From Zeus faber (lineage: Eukaryota; Chordata; Actinopteri; Zeiformes; Zeidae): a DNA stretch of 64,000 bases. Location: the NCBI GenBank assembly GCA_960531495.1, contig OY482848.1, forward strand, positions 24,628,879-24,692,878. Reading direction: 5' to 3'. Below, piece after piece: positions 1-64,000 of this stretch (positions are counted from its first letter, which is position 1; each line of letters starts with the position of its first letter). Made by a program: the position numbers and the translations under genes. The notes below the pieces were generated by a model, which had not been told where the DNA came from, searched no databases, and saw only the letters and a program-made list of their open reading frames with translations.

Positions 1-277
1 TATTAAGCCCCCACACAGTTCAGCAATTTTATTTTATTTCATTTTTTTCACTAAAAACTCTCCTCAGTTGATCCAGATTCATTTCTGTCTTATTCCAAAA
101 AATATATATTTTCTGCTTTTGATCCATGTGTCCCACAGACAGTTTACAAGATGTTTACTGTTTGCAATTGCTCTTCCTCCTTCCCTTCCTTCCGACTCCC
201 TCCGTCTCTCAATCTCCTCTCTCGCACACATCCACACACTCTCTGTCTCTCTCTGTCTCTCTCTGTCTCTCTCTGTC

Positions 278-330
<53 letters not shown>

Positions 331-352
331 ACGCTCGTTTTCCCTCTGCCAG
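1..352. repeat. Intron end with (CTCTGT)n/(CT)n microsatellite
   Basis: Left-edge intron of ptprd. Positions 239-329 are CTCTGT then CT repeats, forming the pyrimidine tract about 25 bases before the Ig2 exon acceptor. Confidence 0.85.
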
Positions 353-37588
<37,236 letters not shown>

Positions 37589-39657
37589 AAGCCACCGGTG
37601 GCCTCCGGCGTCACGCTCGACCAGGGGGTGCTTCCTTCCACCCTCCGCCCAAAACTCATTGGCCAGTCCGACCGACTACGTGACGAACGGCAACCACGTC
37701 TGCGTTCGGGGAAAAAAAATAAAATAAAAAATACTTGATTTAGAAAACGTCGAAAGGAAAGGAAAAAAAAAAAATCTCTTTTTGTTCGTCTCCGGTGCTC
37801 CCTGACCCGCTTTACATCGCCTCGGGATGCGGAACTTCACCTCGTCCACCACCAAGTTTGTAGCATCACCGACCCTGGAGTCCAGGAGCCAGCTCCCAGT
37901 ATTTAACGCTCACAGAAAAATGTCGATTTCTTCTGTTTTCTTGTTTTTTTGTTTTGTTTTTTTTTCCGAAACGTCGAGGCCGCATCTCGAAAATATCCAC
38001 GAATCACGGACGAATCCTCACGGACTCGAGAGACTTTTTTTCGAGGATCCGAAAGTCGCCGATAGGGACGCTGGGATCGGAGACACAAGGAAAGTCCAAA
38101 AGAGACACTTTGGGATGTTTTGGGTTTTGCGTTCTCGGAAACAGAGTCTCGTCGTCGTCGTCGTCGTCGTCCCCCCCACCCCCCGCGAAAACAAACATAA
38201 ATGGAGGATATTTCTACCGTTCAGCAATGAGAAATAGAAAAAAATAAAATAAAACACCTTTTAAACCTTATTCTTAACATTTTGAGATGAAGAGAACTAC
38301 GGGAGAAGGTTGCAAAGTATTCCACAAAGTAAACAAAAAAAAACAAAACAAAAAAAAAAAAGCAACACAAAAAAACATCGATTTAGTTTTTTAGAAATAT
38401 ATAGAGCTCTGTGTCTCTTTGTTTCTCTGTTTTGTTCATGTCTTTTTAATTTGTCGTTTGTTCCTTTTGTTATTTTAATTATTATTATTTTTATTTTTTT
38501 TAATCGACTTGTGACCTCGTCGTGCTCCCGTGAGCCGGACGAGGTCACGAAACGGGGGTTTTTTTTGTGTGTTTTTTTTTTTTTGTTTTGTTTTTTGGTA
38601 TTATTCTGCCAGATAGAACCGTTTTCAAAGTGTACAATCAAAACATTTTCACCGTTTAACCCGACACCGCCATCGCGGTCGCCACCTCTCCCTTTCTCCT
38701 CGCCCCTTTCTAATATTCTCTCTTTTCTAACAACAACAACGACGCGCTCACAGTTTTCCGTTTTTCGCGCCCGGGACGAGGGGCGGCCATTTTGTTTGTT
38801 TATCGTTTTGTCCCCCCCCCCGCCGTCGAGACTCCATATTTGTGAAACACAGCGACGAAAAAAGTATGCACAAAAAACGTACAGTGGTTCTGTGTCAAAA
38901 AGTGTTCAGTGTGTCCAAATAAGCTTCACAAAGATCTTTTTTGGCGGAAAGAAAGACACGGAGAGAGGGAGGGATTTGGGGAGAAAAGAAGAAAAGAAAA
39001 GCATCTTTCTCACTGGAATGCTCACCTGTAGGACGCTCCTCTCTGTCTTGAGTCGGTGTGCAATAAGTCGATGTTTTAATCTCTGGTTTTTTGCGTCGGG
39101 TCACTTAAAATCCTGGGCGCCACGATGGGGTCCTTTTTCTCCCCCCCCCGAGAGGCGGGGGGTTTTCTACGATCCACATGTTTACCCACAGCCGGTCGAT
39201 GATGTCATCCATGCCACAACCCGAAAGCCGACGAATGATCGAACTGAACTCTCATCCTTTTCAGCAGCATCGAAATAACTATTTCAATTTTAGATTTCTA
39301 GTGCCTTATATTACACGCCTATTTTGATAACGTTACTTTCAAGAGGTTTTTCCCTTTTTTTTTTGTCTTTTTTTTTTTTTTTTTTTGTGGTGCGTATGTG
39401 CGCATGCCTGAATCACGTCGTCGTTATGATTTCGTCGGCGTCGGATGCGCGTCTCGGCGTGCCGTTGAGACGGCCGCACTGGAGCCACGTCTGCAAACCC
39501 AAGCGTCAAGATTCCTCTTTTCATTTCTTTTGACCCAACAGCGCCGTGGGGATTCCTGTGTATTTGTCCGAGCAGCGTTTTCTTTCGGAGAGGCTCGTTT
39601 CGCTCCGCTGATGCTAATTTCCCGTCTTTTCTCTTCTCCTCCCGCGACTAGTACACA

Positions 39658-39718
<61 letters not shown>

Positions 39719-40636
39719 AGATTATTTTTTTGTTTAGTTCATTTTTTTTTTTTAAAGAATAACCGAGACTTTCAGTTTTGGCTTCCGTTGTTACCTTCCG
39801 CCACACTATAACCCATTCTGGCACAGACTGTGAACCGGCTCCGAAGACGGCCGCGCTAACTCAGCATTAGCATTGACAGCATTGACTTTTCAGGATATGT
39901 GAAAAATCCCCCCCCCCCCCCCCACAAAAAAAAAAAAAGATGCTAAAGTCGATTTTTATTTTTATTTAAAAAGAAAAAAGAAAAAAAGATTTGAGCGTAG
40001 AAGCTGAATGGTGGCGGGTTTGAAATGCGGTGGAAATGATGAGCCAGCGTTTCGGAGGGTGTTTCAAAAACAAAATGAAAAAAGTAAAAGCTGCACCTTT
40101 CTCCTCCGCGTCTTCACGTATTTTCCTTCAACCGACGAAGGCCGAGAGGAAGTCAGGGTGTATTGTTACGCCTACAGTGTCTTTTTATGCTTTTGTTTTT
40201 TGTTTGGTTTTGATATCTTGCCCCCGTGCATCCGTCGCCGTTTTCCAGCTTGTTTGCAGTTGTCGGCCATCTTGCCCCCCCCCTCCTCCCCGACCGGTCG
40301 TCGTCCGTTTCTTTTTTTAATCTGCATGACACCACTTTTGAGACGCCCCCCCTTACGGTCGCACCTGTTACGGGAAGACGTTGCACTTTTCTCTCTTTGT
40401 ACTATGCACTAAAGGTAATATCAGATAATATTGATCATCCTCGAGAGCCCGCCCCCACCCTAACCCCACCCTAACCCCCCACCCCATGGAAAAAAAGCGA
40501 AAAACCCTGTAACGCTCACACAGTTTGTGTATATGTAAATAACACCGAAAAACACGGAGAACAATCTTAAAAAAAAAAAAAAACGAAAAAAAAAAAAAGG
40601 GGAAAAAAACAAAAAAACAAAGAGAGAAATACGTTC

Positions 40637-40663
40637 AATAAATGGATGATTATGATAAATAAA
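40637..40663 (+). promoter_or_regulatory. Tandem poly(A) signals of ptprd (proximal)
   Basis: Two AATAAA hexamers 21 bases apart (40637 and 40658) lie about 3.05 kb after the stop codon. A proximal cleavage site here would give a 3' UTR of about 3.1 kb. Confidence 0.5.
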
Positions 40664-41144
40664 TTTAAAAATCTATCAGATATTATAGAGTGTTTTAATG
40701 GGAGTATCGCACCTGAAATCACAGATTATGGCACATCTTGATGTGAAATACGTGACATTGAGGAATTTGTTGTACCACAAAGTGTTATAATCCCCCTTCC
40801 TCCTCCTCCCCCTCCTCCAATTATATCATGTAGATGGATTTAAAAAAGTGGAGTTTATAAATTGTACAAAAAAAAACAAAACAAAAACAAAAACGAACCA
40901 TTTAACGTGTTACATGAATCAGTTACCTCCGATTGGTCTGTAAATGTAAACCTTTTCATTTGAATTTTTTTTTTTGTTTGTTTCGTTTGTTTGTATCCCA
41001 CCCCCACCCCCCTCCGAGTAAAACAAGTGCTTTTTATTTTCATACTTTGGTTCTCGGAGTCTGTGCAATGAGAAAAAAAAAAAAAAAAAAAAAGAGTTCT
41101 GTATGGAGTTCTGTTCTTTGTCAACACAAGTTTCATTTGTTACA

Positions 41145-41150
41145 AATAAA
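41145..41150 (+). promoter_or_regulatory. Poly(A) signal of ptprd (distal)
   Basis: AATAAA followed within 9 bases by a run of about 22 A. Another AATAAA lies near 41251. This is the last good + strand signal before the converging gene. Confidence 0.5.
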
Positions 41151-41160
41151 CTCAAGTTAA

Positions 41161-42110
41161 AAAAAAAAAAAAAAAAAAAAAGCCAACGCATTCTGCAGTT
41201 CTTTTGTTTTTTGCAAACAGATGTATATAGTCATATATGCCATAACACGAAAATAAATGTTGCATGGAGAGACTTTTTTTCGATGACGATAACAAGCAAC
41301 GACTAGAAACGCAAAATAATAGCGGGAGCACTAAATGATGCGTAGCGAGTTCTGTCAGACAACTTGACGGCGCCACACGCTCCACGCCCATGATGGAGCG
41401 GCCTATTTAAGCAGCCAATCCCTCCCGGCCTGCCTGCTTTGCTGCCTGCTTTGCTGCCTGCTCGCTGGCTTGCTGCGCTTCCTCCACCTCCCCTGTTGGG
41501 CTCTGCTCCTCTATCCAGTGGAGGGATTGGAGCTCATCACTCCTCTATTTCCAGACCACTAAGTACGTCTATGTTTGCTGTGAACCTCACCGGGAGTGAT
41601 GAGCAGTAGGAGCCCAGACGCCGACCCCAAACGACGCTAAATAAATGAAGATCATTTCAAAGCAAATCTAAGCTCAGGTATTGTTTTATATTTCATTAAA
41701 AATCCCAGTCCAAAATGGAGCCACAGTAATAATCCCGCGGCGATATTGGGAATAAAGCCTTTATGAATGTTTACGTGGCATATTTAAAAAAATAAAATGT
41801 AATTATTGATTGGTGTATTTGTCGATTTAATTATTTAATCTTGAGTAATTTCTGTCCATAACTATAATTAGATAATTAACCATTGTTTAGAAAAATAATC
41901 TAAAAAAAAGAGTAATATTGTGATATAATCATATAATAATAATAATTATTGTAATGGTCAGTTTGGAGGATTCTGGCCTTTCTATTGTCCATACCCATGG
42001 ACATTTTGAGTAAAATACACTTTCAAAAAGACGCTTAAAGAATCCTCTATAAACTATTTACATTGATTCTCCGTAAACAAAGCTTGAAACAATATACAAG
42101 AGACACGAGT
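41161..42110. other. Intergenic gap between the converging genes
   Basis: About 1 kb. 41390-41640 is GC-rich with the TATA-like ctatttaagcagcc at 41402 and tandem ctgctttgctgc units, then AATAAA near 41640, possibly a fragment of an LTR or another repeat. 41640-42110 is AT-rich. No coding signal is seen. Confidence 0.5.
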
Positions 42111-43080
42111 TCTTGAAAAAGCAAAATGTTTTTTTATTGTTTTCCTTACAGCAGTTAGCAATAGTTTATCTATATAGCAAGCCAAAAAAATAAATACAGA
42201 TATTAACTTAAATAGTTTTAACACAGAGCGACAGTAGTGTCTCATTTTCACATGTAAGTCGGGAACAGACTCTGACTATTGTCAAAAAGTCTGATTCACG
42301 TGGCGTCCCGTCTGAAGCTCGTTGTTCTGGAAAGTTGAATCAAATGAGCACATCTGCAGATTTTTAGATTTAATGGACTTTGTTTTCCTGAATCATGAAG
42401 AAGGAAACGCGAAAGGAGCGGAGGCCACGGTCAGAAGGAGGGAAGAGGTCTAACATGCAGACGGCGTGGGACGTAAATAACTATACGGGCAAAGTGCAGA
42501 AATATTCCGGAGAAAAAAATTCAAAACCGGGGAAACGCAGGAACCCCGCCCGAAAAGCTACAGTCTATTCAAAAAAAAAAAAAAATGAAAAATAGAAATA
42601 AAAATCACAAATCTTTTTAATTTCAATTTGTCATATACAAAGAAACAAAACAAAAAAAAACCTTTTGTGGTTTCATTTTACAAATGGTGACGTGACAAAT
42701 ATAAGAGGTTTTAAAAGTTTTTTTTATATTATATTTCATTTTCAACTCCCTGACGAATATGAAAGCATCCTGTTTGAGGGTCCGTCCAGTGGAAAAAAAT
42801 AAAATACGTCGGCCATTTTCCCTACGAGTCCAGAAATATTAAATATCCTCTCATCTGTACGATGGTGATGTGGAGGTACACGCCCACACACGCCCACGCA
42901 CCCACCCACCCACGCACACACACACACACGCACGCACGCACGCACACACACGCACGCACGCACACACACACACACCCTCTCTACATCCACTGTCAGTTCA
43001 GTGCATTCATTTTGTCATCGCTCGTCCACATCCCTCCCTCCTCCACCCCTCCGTCGGGTCGTTCCGCTCCGCCTCTTTCT
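42111..43080 (-). other. kdm4c: kdm4c 3' untranslated region (inferred extent)
   Basis: Follows the stop codon at 43081-43083. It holds a (CA)n/(CGCA)n stretch at 42886-42975 and A/T runs. The end point rests only on the candidate poly(A) signal. Confidence 0.5.
42133..42138 (-). promoter_or_regulatory. Candidate poly(A) signal of kdm4c
   Basis: TTTATT on the + strand reads AATAAA on the - strand, about 0.95 kb after the kdm4c stop. I see no better candidate between it and the stop codon. Confidence 0.45.
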
Positions 43081-61912
<18,832 letters not shown>

Positions 61913-64000
61913 CTGAATTAAGAAGATGGGTAGTTGAGGGTACTTTTAGAACAGGGGTCTCAAAAATCTGGGGGCCACTGGGGCCTGCGTTGAACATCCA
62001 AGGGAAGACAAATTTTTTTTACACCACATTAGTGAATTGCCTAATAATGCCTTCTAAAATTAGACGTATTCTTTAAAATAAATCTTCTAAAAATCTGTTA
62101 TATTGTATTATATTCTGTTTTATATTGTAAAAAAACATAAAATTGCCTGTATGAACTACACAATGTAGTTTTCTACGTAGATATGTCTTCTGTGTTGAGC
62201 TATGTATATGCCGAGACATGGTTCAGCAGTAACTACGGTATTCCCTCTGCAGTGTCTACAGTGGTGGTGAACTGTTCATAGTCCCGGAGCCGCTCTTCCT
62301 ATAGGCAAGATAGGTGGCTGCCTAGGGCGCCATCCTGAGGGGGGGCGCAGAGAGGGAGTGATTGGGGCGCACCTGTCTCCCTCTCTGACGGTACAGACGA
62401 CGCACACGCAAGCGATGCGCACGCCAGCGTTCTGGTGTGCCCACGATCAGCGCTCCACAACAGTGTGTTTTTATTTTATGTAGGCTATTTTATTTTACGT
62501 CTCCTTATGGAACGAAACAAGTGCGTGTGGAACAAAACTGTTGGTAAGGGGGACACTTTCTCTGTGACTCTCTCCCCGATCGCCCCCTCTCCATGCGTTA
62601 TGCACAGAAAATATAAAAAAATATATTTATGATTCCCCTGATTTATTTATTATTTGTATTTAGTTATTGTATTGTTATTAATTCCCCGTTTAAATGTTAT
62701 CCCTGGGTAAGCTTATATCTGTTTTATCCTGTTATTGTAATGCATACTTACTGACTGAAAAAAAAAGGACTGCTTGACTTAAAGAATTTTGGTTGACTGA
62801 CTGGTTTCCAACTGATGATTCGACTCGTCGACCTTCAGGGGGCAGCCCTAATGTCATCTACTGTATGTAAATATAATTTTTTGAGTATAATGTGAATGTT
62901 AACACTTGAATGTCTGAGATACACACATTAAGGTGCTTTAGCTACTACAACACACATAGACTTTAGTTGGGCCCAGGTATATTAATTGTCGCCAAAGTAT
63001 ATTGGACCCATTTTAGCTATTTTTATTTATTTATTTATTTATTTTTAATCCGTCAGAGAACGACGCCATCCCAGTCGATTTTAGAAGATGCGGACACGGC
63101 TCTCCGCAGGGTTCCGAGCAGGAAGTGATGCTATGTCATTGGAACTCTGATAACTGGAGGTGATGCTGCGTTCAGGGGAAAAAATCTGTATCGGCATCTG
63201 TATAACAGTGTATCGGCTACACTGTTATTTTAAACCTCTGTATCAGTTTCAGCCCAGAATTTCACAATTGGTGCACTCCTATTGCACATCTTATTGTTTT
63301 ACCCAAATTTCGCCACTCTCCTCATCCCAGTTTTCGAGGCACACACGCGCAAAATATATAAAAAAAAAAATACAAAAACAAATTTAAAATGGACCAGCTC
63401 GACCCCGACGGAGATGTTATAATTCACGTTCTGTAATGTCCAAACTTATGTTCCGTGCTATTTCCCAGCATGAGTTCTCAATCTTTGTATTTTTAATAGT
63501 CATTATCGTGTTATTTATATTTAATAATATATTATAAACATATAGTGGGGTCGCATTAAATTTTCTTGTGAGCTGGATGTGGGCCCTCGGACCTGTGGTT
63601 TGACACTCACAGTATTTGAATCCTTCAGTTGAATTAAGATTAAATTAATCTTTACAAAAGATGGGATTGTGCTGGCGGAAAATAATAGGATGCAGCGTTG
63701 AAAATAAAATGATAGAATAATTAAAAATAAACTATTATAGTATTAACAGCAGAGCACATTGGGTAAAATAAAATGAAAGAACAAAAATAAATTAAACACT
63801 CATGTTATCATGCACATGGTGATTCGTGCTTAATCAAAAGCAAATACCCCCGTCTGGTTGTTTGTTAATTAAGTCTACCCTGAGTCGGAGTCAAAGGTGT
63901 GACCTGCATATCAACAGCCATCGCTCCCTCCCCAACGCTGTGTTAATAGACTTGGTGCTAAATCAAATTTAAACCCGTGCAATTTGGCAATGACCTTTTC
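61913..64000. other. kdm4c intron to right edge
   Basis: Holds repeat copy B (62300-62590), a fragment ending ttggtgcactcctattgcac near 63280 that resembles the hAT-like piece at 4856, and AT-rich sequence. No upstream kdm4c exon was recognised. Confidence 0.6.
62300..62590. repeat. Dispersed repeat, copy B
   Basis: Inverse partner of 57060-57335; see that entry. The two copies lie in different kdm4c introns in opposite orientation. Confidence 0.75.

Larger units (their letters stand above)
37589..41160 (+). other. ptprd: ptprd 3' untranslated region
   Basis: About 3.5 kb of A- and T-run-rich sequence with no coding signal beyond accidental open frames. It includes a (GT)n tract at 39662-39711. 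Poly(A) signals AATAAA are seen at 40637-40642, 40658-40663 and 41145-41150; the last is followed by a genomic A-run from 41159. The true 3' end is an inference. Confidence 0.65.

Noticed and set aside
38310..39278. 322-codon frame after the ptprd stop
   Set aside because: Lies in the 3' UTR, made of T/A runs (KKKK, FFFF) and has no domain signal.

Overview
The window is vertebrate nuclear DNA, almost certainly from a teleost fish, probably a percomorph. It has GT-AG split genes with short introns, very dense (CA/TG)n, (CT)n and GGAT-type simple repeats, Tc1-like transposon remains of the kind common in fish, and LINE-type 3' tails. There is no operon structure, and most long open frames are translated microsatellites.

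Two genes lie tail to tail. From 353 to 37588 on the + strand are 33 coding exons covering all but the N-terminus of a type IIa (LAR-class) receptor protein tyrosine phosphatase. I joined the exons by hand; every junction has GT-AG ends and compatible phase, and the joined frame is open for 1733 residues to a TAA at 37586-37588. The order is end of Ig2, Ig3, eight fibronectin III domains, a furin-type site, one transmembrane helix, catalytic phosphatase domain D1 and the inactive D2. Wording in Ig3, FN1, the juxtamembrane segment and D1 fits PTPRD better than PTPRS or PTPRF. Three in-frame microexons (12, 27 and 12 nt) sit where LAR-class receptors are known to vary by splicing. The 3' UTR runs to about 41.16 kb.

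From 61912 down to 43081 on the - strand are the last ten coding exons (482 residues) of a KDM4/JMJD2 histone demethylase: the PHD and extended PHD fingers, the double Tudor domain and the C-terminus. The JmjN/JmjC catalytic part lies beyond the right edge. Sequence detail fits KDM4C, which is also the converging neighbour of PTPRD in human, about 1 Mb away there. Here the two 3' ends appear to be only about 1 kb apart.

The two genes share no pathway: one is a neuronal adhesion receptor and synapse organiser, the other a chromatin enzyme with H3K4me3/H4K20me reader domains. Their linkage is best read as an old paralogon (PTPR LAR-class with KDM4) that has been compacted.

The rest is intronic. 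It includes a 1.2 kb terminal-inverted-repeat element with an internal hairpin (18.0-19.2 kb), a Tc1-derived MITE (8.74-8.96 kb), a decayed DD37E Tc1/mariner transposase (57.35-58.2 kb), two short hairpin MITEs, a 1 kb TATAGTGTA-type minisatellite (43.7-44.7 kb) and a composite TG minisatellite (47.8-48.5 kb). I found no tRNA, rRNA, CRISPR array or third gene. The most interesting signals are regulatory: long TG/CA tracts lie directly at several splice sites. One kdm4c Tudor exon is preceded by a (UG)54-U5 tract laid out like the tract that controls human CFTR exon 9 skipping. An inverted repeat pair also brackets two kdm4c exons whose summed length is a multiple of three.
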